Under the pieces are notes generated by a model. The model was given only the letters and a program-made list of their open reading frames with translations. It did no database searches and was not told where the DNA came from. Shown here piece after piece: positions 41,849 to 53,100 of a stretch of DNA of 64,000 nucleotides; the first letter of the stretch is position 1; each line of letters begins with the position of its first letter. The position numbers were made by a program, and so were the translations under genes. The stretch comes from Clostridiales bacterium (lineage in GTDB: Bacteria > Bacillota > Clostridia > Christensenellales > CAG-314): assembly GCA_022508345.1 (NCBI GenBank), contig JAFLVK010000002.1:350377-414376 (forward strand). The letters run 5' to 3'.

Positions 41849-43381
41849 TTAAAAGTTAATAATCTGATCGTCCTCAGCAGAAATAATACGACGTTGAGCA
41901 ATTCTGTTGCGAACATTACGCGACACTATCGCGCGGAAGCCCAACAGCTGAATTGTGATGAGCGGCGTCATTGCCACCATTGCAACAATGCCGAAAGCGT
42001 CTGTTAAAACCGTGTCGTACGAGCCGTTTGCAACGGTAATACATGCGCCGATAGCAAAGGGCAAGATGAAGGTTGAAGTTAACGGACCGGACGCAACTCC
42101 ACCGGAGTCGAAAGCTATTGCCGTGTACAGGCTGGGCACAAAGAAGCTGAGCCCAAGCGACAGAATGTAGCCTGGAATTACATAGTAAAGTATCGAGAAA
42201 CCAAGCCAAATACGCAACATGGACAGCCCGATAGAAACACCTACACCAATGGACAGCGCTATCATCATCGACTTCCTTGTGATTGCACGGTTGGTAACTT
42301 CTTCAACCTGCTTGTTCAAGACGTGTACAGCAGGCTCGGCAAGAACTACCAGCATACCAAGTACAAACCCGATAAGCACAAGCGCCCAGGGGGTTTCGGC
42401 AATTTGAGAACCGAGCTTGAAGCCGATGGGCAAAAAGCCGACAGATACAGCTGTCAAAAAGATTACCAAGCCAACAAAAGTGTACGCAATACCCACAGCT
42501 ATACGCTTGATACGCGCGCCCGGCAGCTTTAGACATGTTAACTGCAATATTGTAAACGCTACACAGATAAGTCCCAGCGCAAGTGCGACGTCCTTGACAG
42601 TCTCCCACATTTCCAGGAAGAATGCAAGCACCACGTTATCTGCAACGGCGTATGTGGAGGGGTCAATTTCGTAGCCAACACTACCGCTGGAAGATAGTCC
42701 CAGTATCATTACTGTAAGAATGGGGCCTATTGAGCAAAGTGCAAGCAAGCCGAAGCTGTTTTCCCCGCTGTCTCTACCGCCTAATACTCCTGCAACGCCT
42801 ACGCCCATTGCAATGATAAAGGGCGCGGTGATAGGTCCTGTTGTTACACCACCCGAGTCAAAGGACAGCGCAAGGAAATCGCCGTTTTCCGTAACTATCA
42901 ACAATGCCACAAGTGCAAATATGACCAAGTAAAAGAATATCAGCATTGCCGATAGCGACTTCTTGAACAGAATCTTGAGCGTACCCAGCAGTAGGAATGC
43001 GCCTACGCCCACACCCACTGACACAATGAGTACAATCGGGTTGACTTTTTCTTCAATTTGGCTTGCCAATACGGACAAGTCGGGTTCGGCAACGGTAATG
43101 AGCACGCCCATTACAAAGCTAACTACAAGCAACACCGAAAGCTTCTTGGACTTGGTAAGTCCGCTACCGATGTACTCACCCATAGGCGACATTGCAAGGT
43201 CTGCACCCAGGTTAAACAAGCCAATGCCAAGAATTAGTAGCACTGCCGACACACAGAACACTGCAATTTCACCGCCCGTCAAATTCACAATGGGAGTACA
43301 GCACAAAATCAGCACTATCGCAACGACGGGTAGTACTGAAATGAGCGCTTCTTTAATTTTACTTAACAGTGTTCTTAGCAA
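41849..43381 (-). CDS. DUF1538 family membrane protein
   Basis: 510 residues, about 12-14 membrane segments, built from two DUF1538 repeats. Each repeat has AEPDLSVLASQIE / AEPAVHVLNKQVEE and then FDSGGVTTGPITAPF / FDSGGVASGPLTSTF. The conserved acidic and Ser/Gly motifs inside the membrane suggest a transporter. Substrate is unknown. It heads an operon with two PII-like genes, so its activity is probably regulated by them. Confidence 0.88.
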   Translation of the reverse strand: MLRTLLSKIKEALISVLPVVAIVLILCCTPIVNLTGGEIAVFCVSAVLLILGIGLFNLGADLAMSPMGEYIGSGLTKSKKLSVLLVVSFVMGVLITVAEPDLSVLASQIEEKVNPIVLIVSVGVGVGAFLLLGTLKILFKKSLSAMLIFFYLVIFALVALLIVTENGDFLALSFDSGGVTTGPITAPFIIAMGVGVAGVLGGRDSGENSFGLLALCSIGPILTVMILGLSSSGSVGYEIDPSTYAVADNVVLAFFLEMWETVKDVALALGLICVAFTILQLTCLKLPGARIKRIAVGIAYTFVGLVIFLTAVSVGFLPIGFKLGSQIAETPWALVLIGFVLGMLVVLAEPAVHVLNKQVEEVTNRAITRKSMMIALSIGVGVSIGLSMLRIWLGFSILYYVIPGYILSLGLSFFVPSLYTAIAFDSGGVASGPLTSTFILPFAIGACITVANGSYDTVLTDAFGIVAMVAMTPLITIQLLGFRAIVSRNVRNRIAQRRIISAEDDQIINF

Positions 43382-43471
43382 AGCAATAATTCTCCGTATC
43401 TATATAATTAGTGTAACAAAAAATAACTGTTTTGGCAAGAAAATTTTATTGTGGTTTGTCAATAAATACAA

Positions 43472-43509
43472 CAAAAACTCCACTTGCATAAAACAAGTGG
43501 AGTTTTTAT
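43472..43509 (-). terminator. Terminator of the str operon (after tuf)
   Basis: AAAAACTCCACTTG / CAAGTGGAGTTTTT, 14-bp perfect stem. Confidence 0.88.
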
Positions 43510-43559
43510 TGTTGTTAAAAATAATATATCCAATATTCCGAAGGATTGAAGCGGTTCAA

Positions 43560-44771
43560 TTAAGCGAGAATCTTGGAAACAACGCCTGATCCTACAGTGT
43601 GGCCGCCTTCACGGATAGCGAAACGAAGACCGTCTTCCATAGCGATAGGAGTGATCAAAGCTACCTTGATGTGAGTGTGGTCACCGGGCATAACCATTTC
43701 TACACCGGGGTCAAGTTCGATAGAACCTGTAACGTCCGTTGTGCGGAAATAGAATTGAGGACGGTATCCCTTGAAGAACGGGCTGTGACGGCCGCCTTCT
43801 TCCTTAGTAAGAACGTATACTTGACCTTCGAATTCCTTGTGGGGAGTAACGCTCTTGGGTTTAGCAACTACTTGTCCTCTTTCGATTTCTTTGCGGTCTA
43901 CACCACGAAGAAGAAGACCTACGTTGTCGCCTGCGTATGCTACGTCAAGAAGCTTTCTGAACATTTCAACGCCGGTAACAACTGAGCTACGGATTTCGTC
44001 TTTCAAACCAACGATTTCTACGGGGTCAGAGGGTTTAACAGAACCACGTTCTACTCTACCTGTAGCAACTGTACCACGACCTGTGATGGTGAATACGTCT
44101 TCTACGGGCATCAAGAAGGGCTTGTCTGTGTCACGTTCGGGAGTGGGGATGTAGCTGTCTACAGCGTCCATGAGCTCAAGGATGGGCTTGTAAACGGGGT
44201 CAGCAAGGTTGGTGTTGCCGCCAACTGCTGCGTCCATAGCAACCTTTGCGCTTCCCTTGATAACGGGGATATCGTCGCCGGGGAATTCGTAACGGCTAAG
44301 AAGTTCTCTAACTTCCATTTCTACGAGTTCAAGAAGCTCGGGGTCGTCAACAAGGTCTGTCTTGTTCATGAATACTACGATGTAAGGAACGCCTACCTGA
44401 CGAGCAAGAAGGATGTGTTCGCGAGTTTGAGGCATCGGGCCGTCAGAAGCAGCAACTACGAGGATTGCGCCGTCCATTTGTGCAGCACCGGTGATCATGT
44501 TTTTAACATAGTCAGCGTGGCCGGGGCAGTCAACGTGAGCGTAGTGACGCTTGTCTGTTTGATATTCTACGTGAGCGGTATTGATTGTAATACCACGAGC
44601 CTTTTCTTCGGGAGCCTTGTCGATTTCGTCATATTTCATGACTTCTGCTTTACCTTGCATAGCCATAACCATTGTGATTGCAGCTGTCAAAGTTGTCTTA
44701 CCGTGGTCTACGTGTCCGATAGTACCAATGTTTACGTGCGGTTTGCTTCTGTCAAATTTAGCTTTTGCCAT
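43560..44771 (-). CDS. tuf: Elongation factor Tu
   Basis: The 403-residue translational GTPase brings aminoacyl-tRNA to the ribosome. P-loop GHVDHGKTT (19-27), [12 protein letters not shown] and SAK-type motifs are present, and the C-terminal barrels end in [11 protein letters not shown]. Normal length. It follows fusA, as in the str operon. A TATAAT box at 44853-44858 on the minus strand may give tuf an extra promoter, though the -35 region is poor. Confidence 0.98.
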   Translation of the reverse strand: MAKAKFDRSKPHVNIGTIGHVDHGKTTLTAAITMVMAMQGKAEVMKYDEIDKAPEEKARGITINTAHVEYQTDKRHYAHVDCPGHADYVKNMITGAAQMDGAILVVAASDGPMPQTREHILLARQVGVPYIVVFMNKTDLVDDPELLELVEMEVRELLSRYEFPGDDIPVIKGSAKVAMDAAVGGNTNLADPVYKPILELMDAVDSYIPTPERDTDKPFLMPVEDVFTITGRGTVATGRVERGSVKPSDPVEIVGLKDEIRSSVVTGVEMFRKLLDVAYAGDNVGLLLRGVDRKEIERGQVVAKPKSVTPHKEFEGQVYVLTKEEGGRHSPFFKGYRPQFYFRTTDVTGSIELDPGVEMVMPGDHTHIKVALITPIAMEDGLRFAIREGGHTVGSGVVSKILA

Positions 44772-44916
44772 TGTTGTTTTTCCTCCATTTTGATGAGTTG
44801 TTAATTTTTATTTTTGGTGTTGCGCCGCATATTTTCGACGCTACTATAGAAGATTATACTATAAAATTTCGTCTAGGTCTATACTTTTTGATAAAGTTTT
44901 TAACCTAAAAATGATT

Positions 44917-47010
44917 TTACTGTGCACCCTTAGCAATTTTTTCTTTTATTGCCTTGGGAACCTCTGCAAAGTGGTCAAATTGCATTGTGTAGTTGCCTCT
45001 GCCCTGGGTACGGCTGCGCAAGTCTGTTGCGTAACCGAACATTTCTGCCAGGGGTATTAGCGCATTTACAACCTGAACACCGTTGCGTAGTTCGATACCG
45101 GAAATATTGCCACGACGGCTTGATACGTTACCCATTACGTCGCCCAGATACTCTTCGGGCATGGTGATTTCCACCTTCATCATGGGTTCAAGCAGTACGG
45201 GGTCGGCAATACTTGCCGCATTTTTGAAAGCAAGAGAGCCTGCAATCTTAAACGCCATTTCCGAGCTGTCTACTGCGTGGAAGCTACCGTCGTAAACGGT
45301 AACCTTGAAGTCCACCACCTCATATCCTGCAAGCGGACCTGTTTTCGCCGCTTCCTGGATACCGTTGTTGATAGGTTGAATGTACTCCTTGGGAATGCTT
45401 CCGCCAACTGTTGCGTCCACAAATTCGTAGCCTTTGCCCGGCTCTTGCGGTTCAAGACGAATTTTGCAGTGACCGTATTGACCTTTACCGCCCGATTGAC
45501 GAACGTATTTGCCTTCCGCTTCAACACTACGCTTGACAGTTTCACGGTAGGATACCTGCGGTTGACCGACGTTTGCTTCTACCTTAAATTCACGCAGCAA
45601 TCTGTCTACGATAATTTCCAGGTGCAGCTCGCCCATGCCTGCAATGATTGTCTGTCCGGTTTCCTGGTCGGTGTAGGTCTTGAACGTGGGGTCTTCTTCG
45701 GCAAGCTTGATGAGCGCTAACGTCATCTTTTCCTGACCTGCCTTGGTCTTGGGCTCGATTGCAACCTTGATAACGGGCTCGGGGAACACCATGCTGTCCA
45801 GCACTATCGGGTGCTTTTCAACGCACAGCGTGTCACCTGTTGTCGTGTCCTTCAAGCCAACCAATGCTACGATTTCGCCTGCGTAGGTTTCATCAATTTC
45901 CTCACGTTGAGCAGCGTGCATTTGCAGTACCTTTGTGATACGTTCGCGCTTGCCCTTGGTTGAGTTGTAAACGTAACTGCCGGCTTGCAGGGTACCTGAG
46001 TACACTCTGCAATATGCTAGCTTTCCTACGAACGGGTCAGCAACAATCTTGAAAGCCAAGCCACAGAAAGGTTCGTTGTCGTCCGTTTTGCGAACGATTT
46101 GCTTGCTCTCGTCGTCTACGTCAAAGCCTACGACGTGGTCGATGTCCACAGGGCTGGGAAGATAATCGCACACTGCATCAAGCAGCTTTTGAATACCTTT
46201 GTTTTTGTAAGCTGTACCGCAAAGCACGGGGTTAATCTGCATTGCGATAACTGCCTTGCGCAGTCCCTTTTTGATTTCATCGATAGACAAATCGCCCTCA
46301 GCAAAGAACTTTTCCATCAGTGCGTCGTCTGTGCCTGCAATGAACTCGACAAGCTCAGCGCGCGCTGCTTCCACTTCGTCCACCATGTCGGCGGGGATAG
46401 GCTCTTCGTCAATAACTGTTCCTGTGGGGTCGTTGTAGATGTACGCCTTTTTCGTGATGACGTCTACTATGCCGCGGAAGGTTTCTTCCTTACCGATGGG
46501 CAACTGTATGGGCAAAGCGTTTGCTTTTAGACGCTCACGCATCATCTTTACAACATTGTAGAAGTTTGCGCCGTTGATGTCCATCTTGTTGACGAACGCA
46601 ATGCGCGGAACATTGTACTTAGATGCTTGGTGCCACACAGTTTCACTTTGCGGTTCTACGCCGCCCTTAGCGCAAAATACTGCTACCGCTCCGTCGAGAA
46701 CGCGAAGTGAGCGCTCAACTTCGACGGTAAAGTCAACGTGTCCCGGCGTGTCGATAAGGTTGATACGGTAGTCTACGTTGTCGTAGTTGTTTACCCAGTG
46801 AACTGTTGTTGCAGCGCTGGCAATGGTTATGCCGCGCTCCTGCTCCTGAGCCATACTATCCATAACAGCCGTACCTTCGTGAACTTCGCCTAGCTTACGG
46901 GTCTTTCCGCTGAAAAACAGTATTCTTTCGCTTGTTGTAGTTTTGCCTGCGTCGATGTGCGCCATGATTCCGATGTTGCGCACGTTTTGCAGGGGATATA
47001 CTCTTGCCAT
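44917..47010 (-). CDS. fusA: Elongation factor G
   Basis: The 697-residue translocase GTPase has P-loop AHIDAGKTT (17-25), DTPGHVDF and NKMD, domains II-V at expected spacing, and the conserved [10 protein letters not shown] near the C-terminus. It drives ribosome translocation. Part of rpsL-rpsG-fusA-tuf. Confidence 0.98.
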   Translation of the reverse strand: MARVYPLQNVRNIGIMAHIDAGKTTTSERILFFSGKTRKLGEVHEGTAVMDSMAQEQERGITIASAATTVHWVNNYDNVDYRINLIDTPGHVDFTVEVERSLRVLDGAVAVFCAKGGVEPQSETVWHQASKYNVPRIAFVNKMDINGANFYNVVKMMRERLKANALPIQLPIGKEETFRGIVDVITKKAYIYNDPTGTVIDEEPIPADMVDEVEAARAELVEFIAGTDDALMEKFFAEGDLSIDEIKKGLRKAVIAMQINPVLCGTAYKNKGIQKLLDAVCDYLPSPVDIDHVVGFDVDDESKQIVRKTDDNEPFCGLAFKIVADPFVGKLAYCRVYSGTLQAGSYVYNSTKGKRERITKVLQMHAAQREEIDETYAGEIVALVGLKDTTTGDTLCVEKHPIVLDSMVFPEPVIKVAIEPKTKAGQEKMTLALIKLAEEDPTFKTYTDQETGQTIIAGMGELHLEIIVDRLLREFKVEANVGQPQVSYRETVKRSVEAEGKYVRQSGGKGQYGHCKIRLEPQEPGKGYEFVDATVGGSIPKEYIQPINNGIQEAAKTGPLAGYEVVDFKVTVYDGSFHAVDSSEMAFKIAGSLAFKNAASIADPVLLEPMMKVEITMPEEYLGDVMGNVSSRRGNISGIELRNGVQVVNALIPLAEMFGYATDLRSRTQGRGNYTMQFDHFAEVPKAIKEKIAKGAQ

Positions 47011-47038
47011 TTGTTACCTACTAATTGTTATTTTTATA

Positions 47039-47509
47039 CTACCATCTGAAATGCGCGAAAGCCTTGTTTGCTTCAGCTGAACGGTGCATTTCTTCCTTAC
47101 GCTTGAATGCGTTACCTGTTTCGTTGTAAGCGTCCATGAGTTCGCCGGCGAGTCTCAGATACATGTATCTTTCGCTGCGCTTGCGAGCAAACATAACCAA
47201 CCAACGGATTGCCAATGTTTGACGACGTTCAGGACGAACTTCCATAGGAACTTGATAGTTAGCGCCGCCGACACGTCTTGCTTTACATTCGAGCATGGGC
47301 ATTAAATTGTTGATTGCTTTTGTGAACACTTCCATGGGGTCCTGACCGGTTTTAGCAGCGATTTCGTCAAACGCTCCGTAAACGATTTCCTGGGCAGTAC
47401 CCTTTTTGCCGTCCTGCATAACTTGGTTGATAACCTTGGTTACAACCTTGCTACCATACACAGGATCGGGTAGAACGTCCCTCTTGGGAACTCCACTTCT
47501 TCTGGGCAT
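47039..47509 (-). CDS. rpsG: Small ribosomal subunit protein uS7
   Basis: 156 residues, normal S7 length. It starts at ATG 47507-47509 ([19 protein letters not shown]), with AGGAGGA ahead; the open frame upstream has no ribosome site. It binds the 3' major domain of 16S rRNA. The 198-base spacer to rpsL is longer than usual. Confidence 0.97.
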   Translation of the reverse strand: MPRRSGVPKRDVLPDPVYGSKVVTKVINQVMQDGKKGTAQEIVYGAFDEIAAKTGQDPMEVFTKAINNLMPMLECKARRVGGANYQVPMEVRPERRQTLAIRWLVMFARKRSERYMYLRLAGELMDAYNETGNAFKRKEEMHRSAEANKAFAHFRW

Positions 47510-47707
47510 GTGTTTTTCCTCCTTGTAATGATGTTTTTTAATTTTGTTTTTACCAAATACAGCCAACTCGACGTAGCGAATTGCTACGGAGAAACTTCTG
47601 TCTAACACAGGACACTGCCTGCGACATACTGCTTACTCGGCGAAAGGTCAAAATTAAAAAACTCCGACATTTCACCAATTGAACTGTACAATATGGTTGT
47701 CCTAGGC

Positions 47708-48082
47708 TTATTTCTTAGGACGCTTTGCGCCGTATTTACTACGAGCTTGCTTGCGGTTTGCAACGCCTGCTGTATCAAGTGTACCGCGGATAATGTGGTA
47801 ACGGATACCGGGCAAGTCACGAACTCTGCCGCCACGAATCAATACAACGCTGTGCTCTTGAAGGTTGTGACCTTCACCGGGGATGTAGCAAGTACCTTCC
47901 ATACCGTTGGTACGGCGTACACGCGCAATCTTACGGAGAGCTGAGTTGGGCTTTTTGGGTGAAGTTGTAGTTACGTTCAAGCAAACGCCACGCTTTTGCG
48001 GACAGCTGTCGAGTAGCGGAGACTTGCTCTTTTCAGCTTCACTTTTTCTGCCTTGTCTGATCAACTGGTTGATTGTTGCCAT
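47708..48082 (-). CDS. rpsL: Small ribosomal subunit protein uS12
   Basis: 124 residues with start ATG 48080-48082 (AAAGGAGG ahead; an extra upstream 13 codons are not needed). Decoding-centre protein: [14 protein letters not shown], with Lys at the classical streptomycin-resistance position of the sensitive form, and [10 protein letters not shown] are intact. Confidence 0.97.
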   Translation of the reverse strand: MATINQLIRQGRKSEAEKSKSPLLDSCPQKRGVCLNVTTTSPKKPNSALRKIARVRRTNGMEGTCYIPGEGHNLQEHSVVLIRGGRVRDLPGIRYHIIRGTLDTAGVANRKQARSKYGAKRPKK

Positions 48083-48319
48083 TAGTTTACCTCCTTTCAA
48101 TAGTGAATTGTCGGAACTCATTTTTCGGAGTTCATATATACACGTTTTGCGCGCAACTGTTCATTTGCGAATTTGCGCACATGTCAGGTCTTGCACAAAA
48201 CAAAGTATATCAAGTGTATTTGCAACGGTTGAGATGTGTTTGCAACAATCAAAAACGATGATTTCCCAAATACAGATTTTCGACTGCTTGCCAACTAAAT
48301 ATACCGTTGTAGTTTGTAT

Positions 48320-48559
48320 TTACGCTTTAAGTACGCCCACTGCGCCCGACGGCACTTGAATGCCGTACTTGGCGGAGATGTCGCCCATGGTGCCACTGAG
48401 CTTATACGGAACACCGTACTCCTTTGCCACTTCAATGAGCGATGTGATGTATTGTGTTTCGGCGTCGGTAGCGATTTGAATTTGCACGATGTTGTCTTTC
48501 TTCAACTCGCGCAGAATCTGCCTCCTGCCTATCACTACGTTGTGCATACTGTTAGCCAT
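48320..48559 (-). CDS. rplGB: L7Ae/L30e-family ribosomal protein (YbxF-like)
   Basis: A 79-residue kink-turn-binding protein of the YbxF type: IGRRQILRELKKDNIVQIQIATDAE and GVPYKL fit the L7Ae fold. In Firmicutes it precedes rpsL, as here (237-base spacer with nothing recognised in it). The promoter leaves a leader of only about 9 bases and no clear Shine-Dalgarno, so initiation may be nearly leaderless. Confidence 0.9.
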   Translation of the reverse strand: MANSMHNVVIGRRQILRELKKDNIVQIQIATDAETQYITSLIEVAKEYGVPYKLSGTMGDISAKYGIQVPSGAVGVLKA

Positions 48560-48574
48560 AAAATACCAACGTAT

Positions 48575-48603
48575 ATTCTACCAAAATAACGCAAAGCAGT
48601 CAA
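48575..48603 (-). promoter_or_regulatory. Promoter of the str cluster
   Basis: TTGACT (48598-48603), 17-base spacer, TAGAAT (48575-48580), minus strand. The -35 box is inside the arm of the terminator of the upstream lipoprotein gene. Confidence 0.75.
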
Positions 48604-48626
48604 GCATTTTACCAACACTTGACTGC
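48596..48626 (-). terminator. Terminator-like hairpin after the 48662 lipoprotein gene
   Basis: GCAGTCAAG / CTTGACTGC, 9-bp perfect stem, 13-base loop, short T-run. Confidence 0.55.
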
Positions 48627-48661
48627 TATATAATATATAAATTATATAAATAACAATTGAC

Positions 48662-49579
48662 TTAATCTATCTCAAAATATTCTTCATAAATGGCTTCCGC
48701 CCATTTTACGCCCTCTTTTTGACTGAGTAGCTCTACGGCGCGTATCACATCTTCTCTGTTCTTTACTGTAAGCGTAATCACCAAAGTACGCGTATAATTA
48801 TTGAGATATTCTCGGTCATAGTAACCCGTGGGTTCATTGATGAGTAAATCTTGAGCTTTTTCTCTGCTACTGGTAAACATATCTTCCACGGTAAAGAGGA
48901 AATCAAGCTCGGGAAAATCCTCCGCGGTGAAATCGCGGTAAATTGTTTCCAGTGATACTTCATGCGTTAAACACACGTACAGTCCTGCACCGCTGATTCT
49001 CAACTGCTGCTGTATTGTTTCTTCAACGACGTTTAACGTGTCAACTTCACTCTTTTTGAACTCGATTATAGCACCCCACTGCACAACAGCTTGGTGTCCA
49101 ACCAAATAGTCCCAGCGTAGCATTGTTACGTTCAACGCGTTTTCTTCGATGCTGACATCCTTAACGGTAAATTTGTACTCCCCGCTTGGAGCCTTCCACA
49201 GCAAAACAACAAGAGCTCCTTCCTCAAAATACTTCGAGCCGTACATATCCAGTGTCTTGTTCATACTTGTCCTTTCAGTACTGCTATTTACGTATTCTGT
49301 GATAGTTACAGGTACCTGCGAGGAGCTGCGAAACTCTTGTAGCTCGTCTAGCGAAGAAATAATTTTTTGACAATAGGTTGTATCATTTGGTAGGTTACCT
49401 AATCCGTGGAAAACATGGTCAACATACCCTTTTTCGTCGAAATTGGGCGCGGAGTATTCCTCCTTAGATGTTTCACCGATGGGGTCAGTTTCGGGCTCAG
49501 TGTTTTCAACCACATTGCAAGCAACCAACGAAAATGCAACAATTAAAATCAATAGTAAGCAAATCAATCTTTTTTTCAT
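48662..49579 (-). CDS. Lipoprotein of unknown function
   Basis: 305 residues with a signal peptide and lipobox LVAC (Cys21), then an acidic linker and a soluble domain with no recognised family. A repeat-like pair of VITLTVKNREDVIRAVELLSQ and related strands near the end suggests a ferredoxin-like fold. It is more AT-rich than its neighbours and sits between rpoC and the str genes, where no lipoprotein is expected: a likely insertion together with the adjacent XRE gene. Confidence 0.75.
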   Translation of the reverse strand: MKKRLICLLLILIVAFSLVACNVVENTEPETDPIGETSKEEYSAPNFDEKGYVDHVFHGLGNLPNDTTYCQKIISSLDELQEFRSSSQVPVTITEYVNSSTERTSMNKTLDMYGSKYFEEGALVVLLWKAPSGEYKFTVKDVSIEENALNVTMLRWDYLVGHQAVVQWGAIIEFKKSEVDTLNVVEETIQQQLRISGAGLYVCLTHEVSLETIYRDFTAEDFPELDFLFTVEDMFTSSREKAQDLLINEPTGYYDREYLNNYTRTLVITLTVKNREDVIRAVELLSQKEGVKWAEAIYEEYFEID

Positions 49580-49624
49580 AAATACACCTTATCTATATAT
49601 ATGACAAATCATATCAACAGTTAT

Positions 49625-49653
49625 AGTATACAAGATTTAAAGTATTTTTTCAA
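49625..49653 (-). promoter_or_regulatory. Promoter of the 48662 lipoprotein gene
   Basis: TTGAAA (49648-49653), 17-base spacer, TATACT (49625-49630), minus strand. Confidence 0.6.
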
Positions 49654-49770
49654 CTATAAAATTACCACTACTTGTATATATACTCAAAAGGCAAATAATA
49701 TCTTGTATTTTTTTACCTAGCTTTATTGTTTAATTATAAATAACCAGCAGGTATTTGTCAATCTTTTTCT

Positions 49771-49818
49771 AACCATAAGTTAGATATGATTATTACAAAA
49801 CTAACCTATGGTTATAAT
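49771..49818 (+). promoter_or_regulatory. Operator palindrome and -10 box of the XRE regulator
   Basis: AACCATAAGTTAG (49771-49783) and CTAACCTATGGTT (49801-49813) form a 13-bp inverted repeat with one mismatch and a 17-base spacer. It covers the -35 region and touches TATAAT (49813-49818). Transcription would start at about the ATG at 49825. Autoregulation by the XRE protein is inferred. Confidence 0.65.
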
Positions 49819-49824
49819 ACTAGC

Positions 49825-50040
49825 ATGAATGATAAATTTAAAAAACGGTTAAAAGAGGAAATAAAACTGTCGGGAATGACCACCCAAGAACTAGCTGATA
49901 AAATCGGCGTGTCAAATCCTATGGTCACGCAGTACTACACTACCGACAAGTTGCCTAGCCTTGCCACCTTTGAAAAGCTATGCCGCGCGTTGGACGTATC
50001 CGCCGATTATCTTCTTGGACTTACCGACAAACCAGATTAA
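49825..50040 (+). CDS. XRE-family transcriptional regulator
   Basis: A 71-residue single-domain helix-turn-helix protein: TTQELADKIGVSNPMVTQYY is the recognition unit, and the C-terminus ALDVSADYLLGLTDKPD is typical of Cro/CI-like repressors. The ATG at 49825 is preferred over one at 49786, which lies inside the operator and promoter. No Shine-Dalgarno is present, and with the -10 box ending 6 bases upstream the mRNA may be leaderless. It is divergent from the lipoprotein gene, which it may control. Confidence 0.85.
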   Translation: MNDKFKKRLKEEIKLSGMTTQELADKIGVSNPMVTQYYTTDKLPSLATFEKLCRALDVSADYLLGLTDKPD

Positions 50041-50076
50041 AGATAAAAGTATTTTTATTGAATAGCATTAGATAGT

Positions 50077-50112
50077 AAAACAGCCAAGTGAAGTTCACTT
50101 GGCTGTTTTTTA
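50077..50112 (+). terminator. Bidirectional terminator, XRE gene / rpoC
   Basis: AAAACAGCCAAGTGA / TCACTTGGCTGTTTT, 15-bp perfect stem with a 3-base loop. Confidence 0.88.
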
Positions 50113-50156
50113 TTGACTTCTGTAAATGCAATTTGTTTAGTATAGCTAATTCGCAT

Positions 50157-50187
50157 GTTTGAGATGGTAGTTTATCCCAGCTCAAAC
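50157..50187 (-). repeat. Short relative of the stop-linked element, copy D (31 bp)
   Basis: GTTTGAG and CTCAAAC ends enclose only a 17-base centre. On the minus strand it starts with the G of the rpoC TAG stop, exactly as copy A does for its gene. Probably an internally deleted copy; chance resemblance cannot be excluded. Confidence 0.5.
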
Positions 50188-53100
50188 TACTCGTCGGATT
50201 CGTCGTCGGGGACGATACGCGGCACAAGTTCCATTTCGCGGTACTGGTTGAGTCCTGTACCTGCTGAAATCATCTTACCGATAATTACGTTCTCCTTGAG
50301 GCCGTACAGCGGGTCGCACTTGTTCTTGATTGCAGCTTCCGTCAAAACGCGTGATGTTTCTTGGAAGGATGCTGCCGACAGGAAGCTATCCGTTGCCAAG
50401 CTTGCCTTGGTGATACCAAGCAGTACGCGCTTAGCAGTTGCGGGTACGCCGTCGTTTTCCAGTGCTTTGTCGTTTTCTTCTTCGAACTTGAAGATGTCCA
50501 CAACTTCACCTGGCAACATATCCGTTGTGCCTGCGTCCTCAATACGAACCTTCCTGAGCATTTGACGAACGATAACTTCAACGTGTTTGTCGTTGATTTC
50601 AACACCGTTGCTGCGGTAGGTTGCTTGAACTTCCTTTACAAGGTACTCTTCCACTGCGCGAAGACCCTTGGTTGACAACAGGTCTTGCGGGAAGATTGAG
50701 CCCTCGGTCAAGGGTGTTCCGCTTTCTACTGTGTCGCCGTCGTGTACTCTGATACGGGACGTGTACGGAATTGCGTATTCGGTAACCTTGCCGCTAGTGT
50801 CAGTTACTTGAACAATCTTTCTGTCCGTGTTGGTAGGAATTGTAACCTTGCCGTTTACTTCGCAGATGATTGCGCATCCCTTGGGCTTGCGTGCTTCGAA
50901 CAATTCCTCAACACGGGGCAAACCTTGAGTGATGTCGTCGGCTGTAGCAACACCGCCGGTGTGGAACGTACGCATGGTAAGCTGAGTTCCCGGTTCACCG
51001 ATGGATTGCGCTGCAATTACGCCTACTGCTTCGCCAAGGTTTACGGGCTTGCCCGTAGCCATGTTACTACCGTAGCACTTGCAGCATACGCCGTGTTCGC
51101 TGCGGCAGGTAAGTACTGTTCTCATGTACAGCTTGTCGATGCCTGCCTTGACGATTTCGCGAGCGAGGTCGTCGTTAATCATTGTATCGCCCTTGCAAAT
51201 CAGTTCGCCTGTTGTGGGGTCAACAACGTCGTCGATAACGTATTTACCAATGATACGGTCTTCGAACTTTTCGATAATTTCGTCTGTTCCCGAACCGCGG
51301 AAAGCTTCTATCCACATACCCTGCGGACGGCTACCTGCGGAGCAGTCCTCTTCGCGAACGATTACGTTTTGCGCAACGTCTACAAGACGACGGGTGAGGT
51401 AACCCGAGTCTGCCGTCTTAAGAGCGGTATCTGCAAGACCTTTACGTCCACCGTGTGAAGAAATGAAGTACTCTAGTACTGACAGACCTTCTCTAAAGCA
51501 TGCCTTAACGGGCAATTCGATGGTACGACCGGAGGGGTCGCTCATCAAGCCGCGCATTCCGCACAACTGACGAATCTGGTTCATGCTACCACGGGCGCCG
51601 GAGTCAGCCATCATCCAAATGGGGTTGTCCTCTTCCATTACGTCCTTAACCAGCGACTCAACTTCGGTAGCTGCGTCCTTCCAAACGTCGATAACGGACT
51701 TGTAACGCTCGTTTTCCGTCAGGAAGCCTTCGTTGTAGCTATCTTCAATTGCGATAACCTGCTTTTCAGCGGCGGACAAAATTCCCTTTTTCTGTTCGGG
51801 AATGTTCATATCAAACACGCTGGTTGTGAGGCCGGATATTGTGGAATACTTGTAACCCAACGCCTTTACGTTGTCCAGCATTGTAGCTGTGGGGGTTGTT
51901 CCGCGCAGCTTGAAGCACTTTTCAACGATTTTACTAAGTTGCTTTTTGCCAACCAAGTAGCTCTTGGGGTTACCGATCATATCCTTTGTTAAGTGCTTTT
52001 GAATGCCAAGCGTACGGCGTTCAAGTGTCTTTTGAGCAAGCACTTCGGGGTCACGGATGGTTTCGGCGTCAAGTCTTTCTGCACTGCTATCTGCAAAGTC
52101 GTAGTAGATTGCCTGGCAGAAAATCAAACGGCCGACTGTTGTCCAAATCTTAGATCCATCTTCAAGCTGAATGTTTACAACGGTGTGCAAGGTGATGTCG
52201 TGAGCGACGTACGCTTCGTACGCCTCGTCGAAGCTAGAATAGAACTTGCCCTTTCTGAGCAGCTCCACTTCCTCTTCCGTCAAAGCGCGCTGATGTCTTG
52301 TTTCGTCGTACAGCTCAATGATTTTCTTGGTTTGCTCCACATCGCAACGGATGGTTGTGAGGTAGTAACAACCCAAAACCATGTCCTGCGTGGGAGAGAT
52401 AACGGGCTTACCGTCGGAAAGCTTCAAGATGTTGTTTGCTGCAAGCATCAAGTATCTTGCTTCCGTTTGCGCCTCGATACTGAGAGGTACGTGCACTGCC
52501 ATTTGGTCGCCGTCGAAGTCGGCGTTGAACGCGGTACATGCAAGCGGGTGAAGCTTGATTGCTCTACCCTCGATAAGTACGGGCTCGAACGCTTGAATGG
52601 ACAGTCTGTGCAGCGTGGGCGCGCGGTTGAGCATTACGGGGTGGTCCTTGATAACACCTTCAAGGATATCCCACACCTTGTCGTCAGCGCGTTCTACGCG
52701 TTTTTTAGCAGATTTAACATTGTGGCACTGTCCCATTTCCACAAGCTTTTTCATTACAAAGGGCTTGAACAGCTCCAATGCCATTTCCTTGGGGATACCG
52801 CATTGGTGAAGCTTGAGTTCGGGTCCGACTACGATAACGGAACGGCCCGAGTAGTCAACACGCTTACCAAGCAGGTTTTGACGGAAACGGCCTTGCTTAC
52901 CGCGAAGCAGTCCCGACAAAGATTTCAACTCACGGTTGCCTGCGCCAGTTTGCGGACGTTTGCTGCGGCTGTTGTCCAGCAAGCTGTCAACAGCGTCCTG
53001 GAGCATTCTCTTTTCGTTGTTGATAAGAATTTCCGGTGCATTGATTTCGATAAGTCTTTTCAGACGGTTGTTACGGTTGATAACTCTGCGATACAAGTCG

